This document shows positions 7,601 through 15,093 of a stretch of DNA of 42,706 nt, piece by piece. The notes below the pieces were generated by a model. That model was not told the origin of the DNA and did no database searches. It worked only from the letters and a program-made list of their open reading frames with translations. The translations under genes were made by a program, and so were the position numbers. Source of the stretch: an uncultured Eubacterium sp. (GTDB taxonomy: Bacteria > Bacillota > Clostridia > Oscillospirales > Acutalibacteraceae); the NCBI GenBank assembly GCA_905233545.1, contig CAJOEV010000011.1:1-42706 (forward strand), read 5' to 3'. Each line of letters starts with the position of its first letter. Positions within the stretch are counted from its first letter, which is position 1.

Positions 7601-8228
7601 AACCTTCAAGATTCTTCCCGTTCCCGACCAGACGTACACTGGCAAGGAAATCAAGCCCGCGCTCCATATTGTTGCAGGCGAAAAAGAGCTTGAAGCAGGC
7701 AGGGAATACACCGCTTCATATGCAAACAATATCAGGGTCGGAACAGCAAGAGCCACCGCTGTGGGACTCGGCGACTATAGCATTTTTGCCGCAACGGTGA
7801 ATTTCAACATAGTTGCACCGCCGCATACTCATTCATTCAAAACAACAACCGTTAAGCCTACCTATGAAAAGGCGGGATATACGCTTCACACCTGTTCCTG
7901 CGGATACAGCTATAAAAGCGACTTCAAAGCAAAACTGACTGTGCCTGCAACAAGCATTAAAAAGCTGACAACGGGCAAAAAATCAGTAACCGTCAGCTTT
8001 AATAAGGTTAAGAATGTCAGCGGTTATCAGCTCCAATTCAGCACAAGCAAAAATTTTGATAAAAACAAAAAGACCGTTACTCTTTCAAATCCGAAAACGG
8101 CAAAAAGGACGGTCAAAAATCTCAAATCAAAGAAAAAATATTATGTTCGGATAAGAACATATAAAAAGGTCGGAAAGAAAATATATTATTCCGCCTGGAG
8201 CAAGGCAAAGACTGTGAAAACGAAATAG
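4614..8228 (+). CDS. Secreted BspA-type leucine-rich-repeat protein with FnIII tail
   Basis: A 1204-residue exported protein. A signal peptide occupies residues 1-27 (cleavage after ALA). From about 60 to 1000 it consists of BspA-type (LRR_5) repeats, recognisable by recurring IGxxAFxxxxxLxxxxIPxSV-like blocks, partly degenerate. After these come a beta-rich segment (about 1005-1065) and a HTHSF...CSCGY motif from 1071, seen at the end of many gut Firmicutes surface proteins. A fibronectin III-like domain (about 1115-1204) forms the basic C-terminus. No LPXTG anchor or terminal transmembrane helix is present. It is the last gene of the ECF sigma operon. A role in adhesion or host or glycan contact is typical of the family but not shown here. 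Confidence 0.85.
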   Translation: MKRINKIVCSILALVIFIAQLPITALAYNENVPSFTAEQKDVVSQDGKWKYDIALDKNEEPRVWIKEYLEIAQAGKDFVFPGVLDGMKVQSVDMYPSSNLFNIKKNTKIVFEENIEIISGEFLRASQNLEVVLPSTLLMIDQRVFASSVNLKINFPDSLCAIAKEAFQFSSFSTNTDIVLPESLKYIGNGAFEKTNITSVKIGAKTDFSDAKFSQTAGVYYTGSVTYPYTPFINCGSLTKIEIDDNNPNFKNDDGIIYTADDKELVFINESPADYAIPESVEYICSGVFNNKNFNSLIIPSNLKKFYSVTFSNTNIGKLSFAEGFEDDSFSELTFKDCTIEELTIPKSIALINHNTFKNHGIKKLYFEEGSALAEIGAYAFKGNNFETLDLTNCRRLTVVQTEAFSTNKSLLSVDMTDVPLEEFSSGIFSGCSKLKDFNISKYTKTIGYNAFSWDTELENIDLSNIVKYENGAFDRCDKVNVSDIIVSNGTTEDGFEYVELENHVSLIGYTGNSLFLSMPDTINGKPVTDIVWTAAKLKSSKLLYIKFPSSLAFISSGAFQYKDVLKVSDFPKTLRYIGKGAFSGGKLTSVKLNEGLEYVLSGAFASCPIINLEIPDSVCFYLGMGYGVANSITFGKNVQNIKQILENASGDGKSKSIQISFENPYYSFEDGVLYNGDKTHIYKFYSCYNADEIADNYKIPESVKTIDKSAFYQCNVLGDLIIPAGVEFIGANAFESSSITSAHFADGFKTERLYRTFFACKSLQNVTFGDVDIKVLAETYVDSSIKNVEIPDSVERLSAPYMMTDLSSVTELNLPKNLKYIGGAFEGTKISITELTLPEGLKSVGPYAFAQCKMLKSIDFSNVEFLERAAFLGCDALESVDLTGITYIKEEYDGTFSDCPNLKKITFNREDREHDIEDEANKGNTAVETVVIGNGINSVKSKAFADCKNLKTAVISPSVNSIADDAFENCGKLTIVCTENSTAHEYAQRNSVNYKTFKILPVPDQTYTGKEIKPALHIVAGEKELEAGREYTASYANNIRVGTARATAVGLGDYSIFAATVNFNIVAPPHTHSFKTTTVKPTYEKAGYTLHTCSCGYSYKSDFKAKLTVPATSIKKLTTGKKSVTVSFNKVKNVSGYQLQFSTSKNFDKNKKTVTLSNPKTAKRTVKNLKSKKKYYVRIRTYKKVGKKIYYSAWSKAKTVKTK

Positions 8229-8231
8229 AGC

Positions 8232-8272
8232 AAAATCAATCATTGGGGTCTGACCCCGATGATTGATTTTTT
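8232..8272 (+). terminator. Terminator of the sigma-LRR operon
   Basis: Two stacked perfect stems (8232-8243 with 8259-8270, and GGGGTC 8245-8250 with GACCCC 8252-8257) end in a T run. The A-rich left side lets it work from the other strand too. Confidence 0.88.
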
Positions 8273-8322
8273 GTTCGATTGGGGACTGTCCACAATAGTT
8301 GAACAGATGCATAAAAAGCAAA

Positions 8323-8342
8323 GGCGGGTGTTAAAACCCGCC
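8323..8342 (-). terminator. Terminator of the M23 gene
   Basis: The GGCGGGT/ACCCGCC stem lies 11 bp past the stop at 8354. On the minus strand it is followed by a T-rich run. Confidence 0.8.
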
Positions 8343-8353
8343 CATACTTGCCA

Positions 8354-9049
8354 CTATTCCGTTTTTCCCATTACATCCAGCGGATTGACGAGCTTTCCGT
8401 CAAGGATAGTTTCAAAATGAAGGTGCGTTTCAAGAGCACTTTCAGCGGGAATTGTTCCGAGCGTGCCGATTTTGTTACCCATATCAACATATGAGCCCTT
8501 TTTGACCGTTGCGCTTTTGAGTCCGCAGTATCTTGCAACAAGCTTTCCGCCGTGGTCGATTTCAACAACCTGACCGTACATACTGTCGCTGTAAACGGCG
8601 GTAACAAGTCCGTCGTTAATCGCTGTAACCGCGTCGCCCTTTTCACCCTTGAAGTCAACGGCGGGGTGGGCGCGGAAGTCGTTCATTGTTTTGTCAAGAA
8701 CAAGCTCCTCGGTGTAGCCGTTTACAACCGCTTCATTAATAGGATATTTATAATAGCTTTTGTACGGCGTGTTGTTTTCGCCGAGCTCCATTGTTGCGGG
8801 CTCGGTTGTTTTTTGTTTTGTTGTAGTTTTCTTCTTTTTGGTTGTTGTTTGTTTTGTTGTTGTTTCGGTAACCGTAACTGCTCTCTGAACTTCGGTTGTT
8901 TCTTCAACAGTTGTTGCCTGATTTACCGCGTTGTTTTTCGGCTTTGATGAATTGGTTGAAAAATAAACTATCAGCCCCAGAGCGATAACGCAGAGGCATA
9001 CCGCCGAAAACAGCGCCTTTGTATTTTTGTTCTGTTTGCTTTTTTCCAT
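8354..9049 (-). CDS. M23 family metallopeptidase, SpoIIQ-like
   Basis: A 231-residue membrane-anchored peptidoglycan endopeptidase-like protein. It has one transmembrane segment near residues 15-38, a Thr/Lys-rich linker (about 55-90) and an M23 domain. The zinc and catalytic residues are present: HPAVDF (H and D of the HxxxD motif) and THLHFE (the HxH motif). This single-TM design with a lysostaphin fold matches SpoIIQ, the forespore partner of SpoIIIAH, in the clostridial version that keeps zinc ligands; the assignment is inference. GGAG lies 6 nt before the chosen start at 9049. An in-frame ATG at 9061 with AAGG just before it is the alternative. Confidence 0.8.
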   Translation of the reverse strand: MEKSKQNKNTKALFSAVCLCVIALGLIVYFSTNSSKPKNNAVNQATTVEETTEVQRAVTVTETTTKQTTTKKKKTTTKQKTTEPATMELGENNTPYKSYYKYPINEAVVNGYTEELVLDKTMNDFRAHPAVDFKGEKGDAVTAINDGLVTAVYSDSMYGQVVEIDHGGKLVARYCGLKSATVKKGSYVDMGNKIGTLGTIPAESALETHLHFETILDGKLVNPLDVMGKTE

Positions 9050-9152
9050 AATAATCTCCATAGCCTTTCTGCCCATCAATAATTTTTATATAATTAAAAC
9101 ATTTATACTGACCTTGCTGGGCAGACAAGGCGTATAATGGAGATTCAGCCAT

Positions 9153-9183
9153 CGCTCGTTGTCGCAGGGCGACAAACTGAGCG
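9153..9183. repeat. Intergenic palindrome
   Basis: TTGTCGC/GCGACAA arms (9159-9165, 9069+100 to 9175) are nested within CGCTC/GAGCG (9153-9157, 9179-9183), loop AGG. It has no T-tract and no obvious function. Confidence 0.6.
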
Positions 9184-9223
9184 GGCATATAATTGATAAT
9201 TTTGCGTGCAACACAAAATTTAA

Positions 9224-9251
9224 CACCTCGGACTTATTATTGACCGAGGTG
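9224..9251 (-). terminator. Terminator of mfd
   Basis: An 8-bp stem CACCTCGG/CCGAGGTG lies 8 bp past the mfd stop and has a T-rich side on the minus strand. Confidence 0.8.
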
Positions 9252-9258
9252 CTTTGTT

Positions 9259-12200
9259 TTATTCATTATTTGCTTTTTCGTTTGCCTCTTCAAGAACTCG
9301 CAGTGTGTTCTGAACGGTTTCAATCGGCGTTTCATTCAGGTTTTTAACGCTGATATACGGCTTTTTCGCCGCTGTGAAGGTTGCGCGTTTTTTCATTTTT
9401 TCATTCAGCGCAACAAGATATTCAACCTTAACATCATTAAGATAAAAATTAACCGATGAAGCGCTTTGCTTGATTTCGATAATGCCGAGTTTGAGGGCTC
9501 TGTTTCGCATAAGAGCAATCTCAACAAGCCCGTAAACCGAAGCGGGCGGAACGCCGAAACGGTCGGTTAATTCATCATATACATCGTTTGCGTCGTTATC
9601 GTTTTTGATATCCGCAATCGCTTTATACATATCAAGCCTTGCCTGTGTTGAGGAGATATAGCTCTGCGGAATATTTGCGTCAACGGGAAGGTCGATAAGG
9701 CACTGAGCCTCTTCCTCGCTTGTAACTTTTTCGCCCTTTTCTTCTGCAACAGCCTCTTCAAGCAGTTTTATATACATATCATAACCGACGGCTTCCATAT
9801 GACCGTGCTGACGCGTTCCCAAAAGTGAGCCTGCGCCCCTGATTTCAAGGTCGCGCATTGCAATTTTGAAGCCTGAGCCGAATTCAGTGTATTCCCTTAT
9901 TGCTTCAAGGCGCTTTGTTGCAATATCCGAAAGCTCTTTACCGCGCACAAAGGTGAAATATGCGTAACCGTGGCGCGAGCTTCTTCCGACTCGCCCTCTT
10001 ATCTGATGAAGCTGAGCAAGTCCGAGTCTGTCGGAGTTTTCAATAATCAGGGTGTTAACATTTGAAACATCAACGCCCGTTTCTATTATAGTTGTGCAGA
10101 CAAGTATATCAATCTCGCCGCGCAGAAGCTTTTCCCAGACGTCTGAAAGCGCTTCTTCGCCCATTGCGCCGTGGGCAATTCCGATTTTTGCGTCGGGAAT
10201 AGCTTTTTTAATCTGGAGCGCAGTGTGGTCGATTGTGTCAATATTATTGTGAAGATAGTAGCATTGACCGCCCCTTGCAAGCTCCCTTTCCATTGCTTCA
10301 ACAAGAACGCCGAAATCATATTCGATAACATAGGTCTGAACGGGGTGGCGGTCACCGGGTGCCTCTTCAAGCACGCTCATATCGCGGACTCCGCTCATTG
10401 CCATGTTCAGCGTTCTCGGAATTGGTGTTGCCGAAAGGGTTAAAACATCAACCTTCGGGAACTTTTCTTTTATCTTTTCCTTTTGTGAAACGCCGAAGCG
10501 CTGTTCTTCGTCAACAACAAGAAGCCCCAAATCCTTGAAAGCAACATCCTTGCTGATAAGACGGTGAGTTCCGATGAGCAAATCGACTCTGCCCTTTGCG
10601 GTGTCCTCGATTATCTGCTTTTGCTTGGCGGGGGAGACGAAGCGCGAAAGCATTTCAATTCTTACGGGATATGCCTCCATACGCTTTTTAGCAGTCTGAA
10701 AATGCTGCATTGCAAGAACTGTTGTAGGAACAAGTATCGCGCACTGCTTGGAATCGCCTATGCATTTGAAGCAGGCTCTGAGCGCAACCTCGGTTTTGCC
10801 GAAGCCGACATCACCACACAGCAGTCTGTCCATCGGCGCGCTTTTTTGCATATCGCCCTTGATTTCATCGGCACAGCGTAGCTGGTCGTCCGTTTCCTCG
10901 TATTCAAAACGGAGCTCGAAGTCTCTTTGAAGGTCGGTATCCTCGGAGAAAGCGTAGCCCTTTGTGCTCATTCGCTTTGCATAGAGGGCAATAAGCTCCT
11001 TTGCAACATCCTTAACGCTTGCGCGCACACGGCTTTTTATTCTCTTCCAGTCACCCGAGCCCATTCGGTTGATTTTAACCTTTGCGTTATCCTGGGGACC
11101 GATATATTTTGAAACCAAATCAAGCTGAGTTACGGGAACATAGAGTGTGTCGCCCTTTGCATAGCCGATTGTTATATAGTCCTTTTTAACATCGTTGATT
11201 TCAAGCGTTTTTATGCCTTCAAAAACGCCGATACCGTGGATATTGTGAACAATGTAGTCGCCTTTTTCAAGCTCATCAATTGAACGCAGAGCATCCTTCG
11301 ATGAAAAATGTTTGTGCTTTTTCTTCGATTGATTTGTTCTTGAATGGGTTATTAATAAAAACTTTTCCTCATTGAGCTGAAAGCCCGAATCAAACGTTCC
11401 GCAAAGCACATTTGCAGCGCCTTTTTTCAGCTCCTTTGGTCTTTTTTCAAAGAAAACGGAATCAAAGCCCGCCTCGTTTATATCGTAGGCAAGCGCCTTG
11501 CCCGCCTTTGCGGTTCCTGCCATAATGGCAAGAGTGTAGCCCGATTTTAAAAGCGGAAGATATTCGTCTTTCAGCTGGGCGAATGTTCCCGTCCAGACAT
11601 TAATGCTCTGGGATTTGAAGTTTGAAAGATTTCTTATCGGAGTGTCGAAACTGCCTTGGGGAAGGGAATCGAAATATATTGCGTTATCCTTTTCGTAAAC
11701 CGAACACAAATCCTCAAAATCAAGCTGGAATTTGTCAATTCCCTTGCAGAGAACGCCGTCCTCAAGCAGCCATTTCAGCTCCTCGTTCATCAGCTTGTTC
11801 TGCGCGGAGCATTTCTCTTTAACTTTTGCGCTTTCGCAGATGAAGAGCATTCCTTCAAAATAGTCAAAAAGACCGTTTGAAGAATATGCAAGAGGAAGAT
11901 ATTTATCGTTACATCTGAGGTTTATTCCCTGATTCAGCTTGTCGGCATCTGCAAGAAGGTGTTCGCGCGCCTTTGTTGCTTTGCCTTTCAAGGTTGCCGA
12001 CAGCTCTTCAATCGCCTTTGCCTGGCGCTCTCTTGATTCAAAGAGAACTTCGGTTGAGGGAATGATTTCAACTTCTTTTGCAACATCGTTTCTTCTCTGG
12101 GTTGAAACGTCAAAATATGCAATCGAGTCAACCTCGTCGCCCCACAGTTCGATTCTTACGGGGTTGTTTGACCCCGGAGGGAAGATATCGAGCAGACCGC

Positions 12201-12726
12201 CCCTGATTGCAAACTGACTTGTTCCGTCAACCTGCTCAAAGCGTGTATAGCCTGCCTTAATCAGCTTCTTTGCGGTTAATTCAAGGTCGATTTTGTCGCC
12301 CGTTTTTATCTTAAAGCTTCTGTCGCGAAGTGCGTCGGGAGGCATTGTCATCTGAATTGCCGCCCCAACGGAGGCAACAACTGCGGAATAGTTGCCGTTT
12401 ATTATATTTGATAAAACGCCCAGTCTGAGCTGTTCATATTCACGGCTGATACCCTCAACCTCGAGAAAGGTGAATTCTCTTTTAGGGTAGAGATAAACGC
12501 CCCTTTGAAGCTGGGAAAGATTTTCGTAAACTCTTACTGCGCTTGCCTCATCGGGAGTTATGATGAACGCCTTTTTTCTGCTGTTATAGCAGAGCGAATG
12601 AATAAGGAAAACCTTGTTTATGTCGGAAAGACCAATTGCCCCGACCGGTGCATTGAGGGAGTCAATGCCTCGGCTGAGGCTGATAAATTCGGTATTCTGG
12701 TCAAAGATTTTTGAGAAACAGGACAT
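9259..12726 (-). CDS. mfd: Transcription-repair coupling factor
   Basis: A 1155-residue ATP-dependent DNA translocase that removes stalled RNA polymerase and recruits UvrA. Order: UvrB-like N-terminal region (1-480), RNA polymerase interaction domain beginning at DYIVHNIHGIGVFEG, superfamily 2 motor with Walker A GDVGFGKTEVA and DEEQRFG box, the GRVGRS motif VI, and the C-terminal TRCF domain. Length is normal. The open frame runs on to 12819, but those extra residues read through a heptad array and a long palindrome, so I place the start at 12726 (MSCFSKIF); its ribosome site is weak, which leaves some doubt. It lies downstream of pth, the order seen in many Firmicutes. Confidence 0.95.
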   Translation of the reverse strand: MSCFSKIFDQNTEFISLSRGIDSLNAPVGAIGLSDINKVFLIHSLCYNSRKKAFIITPDEASAVRVYENLSQLQRGVYLYPKREFTFLEVEGISREYEQLRLGVLSNIINGNYSAVVASVGAAIQMTMPPDALRDRSFKIKTGDKIDLELTAKKLIKAGYTRFEQVDGTSQFAIRGGLLDIFPPGSNNPVRIELWGDEVDSIAYFDVSTQRRNDVAKEVEIIPSTEVLFESRERQAKAIEELSATLKGKATKAREHLLADADKLNQGINLRCNDKYLPLAYSSNGLFDYFEGMLFICESAKVKEKCSAQNKLMNEELKWLLEDGVLCKGIDKFQLDFEDLCSVYEKDNAIYFDSLPQGSFDTPIRNLSNFKSQSINVWTGTFAQLKDEYLPLLKSGYTLAIMAGTAKAGKALAYDINEAGFDSVFFEKRPKELKKGAANVLCGTFDSGFQLNEEKFLLITHSRTNQSKKKHKHFSSKDALRSIDELEKGDYIVHNIHGIGVFEGIKTLEINDVKKDYITIGYAKGDTLYVPVTQLDLVSKYIGPQDNAKVKINRMGSGDWKRIKSRVRASVKDVAKELIALYAKRMSTKGYAFSEDTDLQRDFELRFEYEETDDQLRCADEIKGDMQKSAPMDRLLCGDVGFGKTEVALRACFKCIGDSKQCAILVPTTVLAMQHFQTAKKRMEAYPVRIEMLSRFVSPAKQKQIIEDTAKGRVDLLIGTHRLISKDVAFKDLGLLVVDEEQRFGVSQKEKIKEKFPKVDVLTLSATPIPRTLNMAMSGVRDMSVLEEAPGDRHPVQTYVIEYDFGVLVEAMERELARGGQCYYLHNNIDTIDHTALQIKKAIPDAKIGIAHGAMGEEALSDVWEKLLRGEIDILVCTTIIETGVDVSNVNTLIIENSDRLGLAQLHQIRGRVGRSSRHGYAYFTFVRGKELSDIATKRLEAIREYTEFGSGFKIAMRDLEIRGAGSLLGTRQHGHMEAVGYDMYIKLLEEAVAEEKGEKVTSEEEAQCLIDLPVDANIPQSYISSTQARLDMYKAIADIKNDNDANDVYDELTDRFGVPPASVYGLVEIALMRNRALKLGIIEIKQSASSVNFYLNDVKVEYLVALNEKMKKRATFTAAKKPYISVKNLNETPIETVQNTLRVLEEANEKANNE

Positions 12727-12732
12727 AATTTT

Positions 12733-12767
12733 AGTTGCGGGTTCCGAGCCTCGAGTTCCGAGTTTTT
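12733..12767 (-). repeat. Five-unit heptanucleotide array, locus 2
   Basis: Contiguous 7-bp units on the plus strand: AGTTGCG, GGTTCCG, AGCCTCG, AGTTCCG, AGTTTTT. The third and fifth units are the divergent ones. It ends six bases before the mfd start codon, in the 5' untranslated part of mfd. The register AGTT is shared with locus 1. Confidence 0.75.
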
Positions 12768-12778
12768 GGTATACGACC

Positions 12779-12831
12779 AACGGTTCCCAAAATTTGTTAT
12801 CGGCTTGGAGCGCCGACAAATTTTGACCGTT
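12779..12831. repeat. Interrupted palindrome upstream of mfd
   Basis: AACGGT, CAAAATTTGT and CGGC on the left pair with GCCG, ACAAATTTTG and ACCGTT on the right, giving a 20-bp stem with small bulges and a loop of about 7 bases. In mfd mRNA this would be a strong 5' hairpin. The neighbouring 12866-12885 is the second copy of the 20-bp repeat at 321-340. Confidence 0.7.
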
Positions 12832-12904
12832 CGGCAGTTCTTTTTGTTCGCTTCATCTGCCACTGGCAGCGCTCACAAACGAACCTCGCTGCGCTCGGTC
12901 AATT

Positions 12905-13492
12905 TTAATGACTGTATTTATTCATAGCGCTGTCCACGCCATTTTCGATTATTTCCTTTGCCGCAAGAACGGAATCGGCAACGGCTTTCTGGTATTCTTC
13001 GCGCTTTTCTTTCGGAATTTCGCCGAGAACCCAGCTTACCATATCATAATCCGCGCTAGGTTTTTTGCCGACGCCGATTTTAACTCTTGGAAAGGTTTCG
13101 CTGCCGAGGCAGGAAATGATGCTTTTTATTCCGTTGTGACCGCCCGCGCTGCCCTTTCTGCGAACGCGGATTTTGCCGACATCGAGTGAAACATCATCAT
13201 ATATTATTATTATCTTTTCGTCGGGAATATTATAGTAACTTGCAGCGGCATAAATTGCCTCTCCCGAAAGATTCATCATTGTCTGCGGTTTCATAACAAG
13301 ACAGCGCTTGCCTGCAATGAATTCATCGGCAATCAGCGCGTTGAATTTTGCTTTTTTAAATGCAAATCCATTCTTTTTGGCAAGCAAATCTATTGAATGA
13401 AAGCCCGCGTTATGCCTTGTGTCGGCATATTTGCTTCCGGGGTTTCCAAGCCCTGCAACAATATATTCTATTTTGCCTCTTTTAAAAAACAT
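12905..13492 (-). CDS. pth: Peptidyl-tRNA hydrolase
   Basis: A 195-residue enzyme that cleaves the ester bond of peptidyl-tRNA to recycle stalled tRNA. The catalytic region GLGNPGSKYADTRHNAGF carries the active His, KPQTMMNLSG and YDDVSLDVGKIRVR...GSAGGHNG are family signatures. The ATG at 13492 is preceded by AAGGTG at proper spacing; an in-frame GTG nine bases earlier falls inside that site. It precedes mfd, separated by 178 bp filled with palindromes and a heptad array, so the two may not be fully co-transcribed. Confidence 0.95.
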   Translation of the reverse strand: MFFKRGKIEYIVAGLGNPGSKYADTRHNAGFHSIDLLAKKNGFAFKKAKFNALIADEFIAGKRCLVMKPQTMMNLSGEAIYAAASYYNIPDEKIIIIYDDVSLDVGKIRVRRKGSAGGHNGIKSIISCLGSETFPRVKIGVGKKPSADYDMVSWVLGEIPKEKREEYQKAVADSVLAAKEIIENGVDSAMNKYSH

Positions 13493-13518
13493 AGTTTTCA
13501 CCTTATATCAATGCTTTT

Positions 13519-13547
13519 AAAGGGCATATCTTTGAGATATGCCCTTT
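13519..13547 (-). terminator. Terminator between the radical SAM gene and pth
   Basis: A perfect 13-bp stem AAAGGGCATATCT with loop TTG sits between the two minus-strand genes and has a short T-rich side toward pth. Confidence 0.75.
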
Positions 13548-13562
13548 GAAATCGTGTTATTT

Positions 13563-14990
13563 TTATGCCTCGGTTTTTTCGAATTCGTTGAATTCTCTTT
13601 CCTCGTCGGGCTTTTCGTAGTTATACATGTTTTCGTCTTTAACATGCTTTGCAAGGTATTCCTCTCTGTCGAAAAGCTCGTCTGCCTTAACCTTCCATGC
13701 CTTTGCAGCGTCGATTGTTTTGTCGAAAAGCTCATTTGCTGATTCGGGATTCTGCATTTCGGTTGAATATGCGCCCGTTTCGGCAACCATCTTGCTGATT
13801 GCGCCGGGGTTATCAAGCACGGGGCAGGGACGAAGCATATTGTTTGAGAACGGCTGATTGCGTCTGTAAGCCATAAACAGCGGGCTCTGGAGTGCTTCAA
13901 GAACGGAGTGCTCTTTTATGTTGACATTTGAATAGTGAACAAAAGCACAGGGCTCGCAGTCACCGTTTGAATTGATGTGGAAATAATGGCGTCCTCCTGC
14001 TATACAGCCCTGAACATATTCGCCGTCGTTCCAAAAATCAAGTGCGAAAATCGGCTTTGTTTCACGCCATTCACGCATTTTCTTGAACATGAGCGCTCTC
14101 TGTTCGGGAGAAACCATAAGCTCCTTAACAGCGCCGTGACCTGTTGGCATATATGTAAAGAACCATGCGAATTTAACGCCTCTGTCAATAAGCCAGTCCA
14201 TATATTCGTCGCTTGCAAGAACATCGGTGTTTTTGCTTGTGTAGCAAAGTGAAGCTCCGAAGGGAACGCCTCTGTCCTTAAGTCTCTGCATAGCGGCAGT
14301 GCACTTCTTGAAGGTGCCTTTGCCTCTTCTGAAGTCGTTTTCCTCCTCGTATCCCTCAATTGAAAATGCGGGGAAGAAGTTTCCGACATCGGCAATTTCA
14401 TCTGCAAACGAATCGTCGATAAGAGTTCCGTTTGTGAAGGACATAAATATGCAGTCGGGGTTTTCACGGCAGAGCCTCATCAAATCTGCTCTTCTCATTG
14501 TCGGCTCACCGCCTGTGTAGAGATACATATATGTTCCGAGTTCTTTTGCCTCTTTGATAATTCTTGAAAGGTCGTCGTATGAAAGCTGACTTGAATGTCC
14601 GTATTCAGCAGCCCAACAGCCTGTGCACTTAAGGTTGCAGGCAGCGGTCGGGTCCATAAGGATTGCCCACGGAACATTGCATCCGTATTTTTCAATGCTT
14701 TCCATTCTTACCTGGTAGCTGTTTATTGCAACATTCATAATCGGAGGAATCATTTTATTTAAAACTTCCTCATTTGTGTCGCATATAACGCTTTTTGCAA
14801 ATCTCATCCAGTTGTTTTCGGGATCATCAAGAACCTGGTGAAGACCTGCATAAGAAGAACGGTTGACCTTTTTTACATCGGCAGCCTCAAGAAGGCTGAG
14901 AATTTTTGGCGCGTTTTTATTGAAGTCTTTTCTTGCGTATTTAACTGCTTTTTTTACTGCAAATGCAGCAGCGGTTTCTTTAATAGACAT
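13563..14990 (-). CDS. Radical SAM protein with SPASM-like C-terminus
   Basis: A 475-residue iron-sulfur enzyme. The radical SAM cluster motif is CNLKCTGC (C-x3-C-x2-C) near residue 118, followed by the TGGEP glycine motif and a TIM-barrel core. Further cysteines near the C-terminus (HINSNGDCEPCAF and the later RPCPVLDN) suggest an auxiliary cluster of the SPASM type. The N-terminal 110 residues are helical and of unknown role. GAGGATG precedes the start, and a near-consensus promoter lies at 15039-15067. No precursor peptide or partner enzyme is adjacent, so the substrate cannot be told. It resembles a group annotated only as radical SAM protein across Clostridia. Confidence 0.88.
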   Translation of the reverse strand: MSIKETAAAFAVKKAVKYARKDFNKNAPKILSLLEAADVKKVNRSSYAGLHQVLDDPENNWMRFAKSVICDTNEEVLNKMIPPIMNVAINSYQVRMESIEKYGCNVPWAILMDPTAACNLKCTGCWAAEYGHSSQLSYDDLSRIIKEAKELGTYMYLYTGGEPTMRRADLMRLCRENPDCIFMSFTNGTLIDDSFADEIADVGNFFPAFSIEGYEEENDFRRGKGTFKKCTAAMQRLKDRGVPFGASLCYTSKNTDVLASDEYMDWLIDRGVKFAWFFTYMPTGHGAVKELMVSPEQRALMFKKMREWRETKPIFALDFWNDGEYVQGCIAGGRHYFHINSNGDCEPCAFVHYSNVNIKEHSVLEALQSPLFMAYRRNQPFSNNMLRPCPVLDNPGAISKMVAETGAYSTEMQNPESANELFDKTIDAAKAWKVKADELFDREEYLAKHVKDENMYNYEKPDEEREFNEFEKTEA

Positions 14991-15038
14991 AATGATTACA
15001 TCCTCTTTTCTTGTTACTAATGTAACGCTTTAAATTGA

Positions 15039-15067
15039 AATATAATACCAATAATATCAAAAGTCAA
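15039..15067 (-). promoter_or_regulatory. Promoter of the radical SAM gene
   Basis: Minus strand TTGACT (15062-15067), 17 bp, TATATT (15039-15044), about 50 bp before the start codon. Confidence 0.75.
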
Positions 15068-15093
15068 GCAAAGAATTAAACTTTAGACAAAAT

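Noticed and set aside
8272-8320. Short GGGGACTGTCC segment as a fourth GTCC-type hairpin
   Set aside because: Arms are only four bases and the flanks do not match the other three copies.
12727-12819. N-terminal extension of Mfd
   Set aside because: The extra codons read through a heptad array and a palindrome and do not resemble Mfd N-termini.
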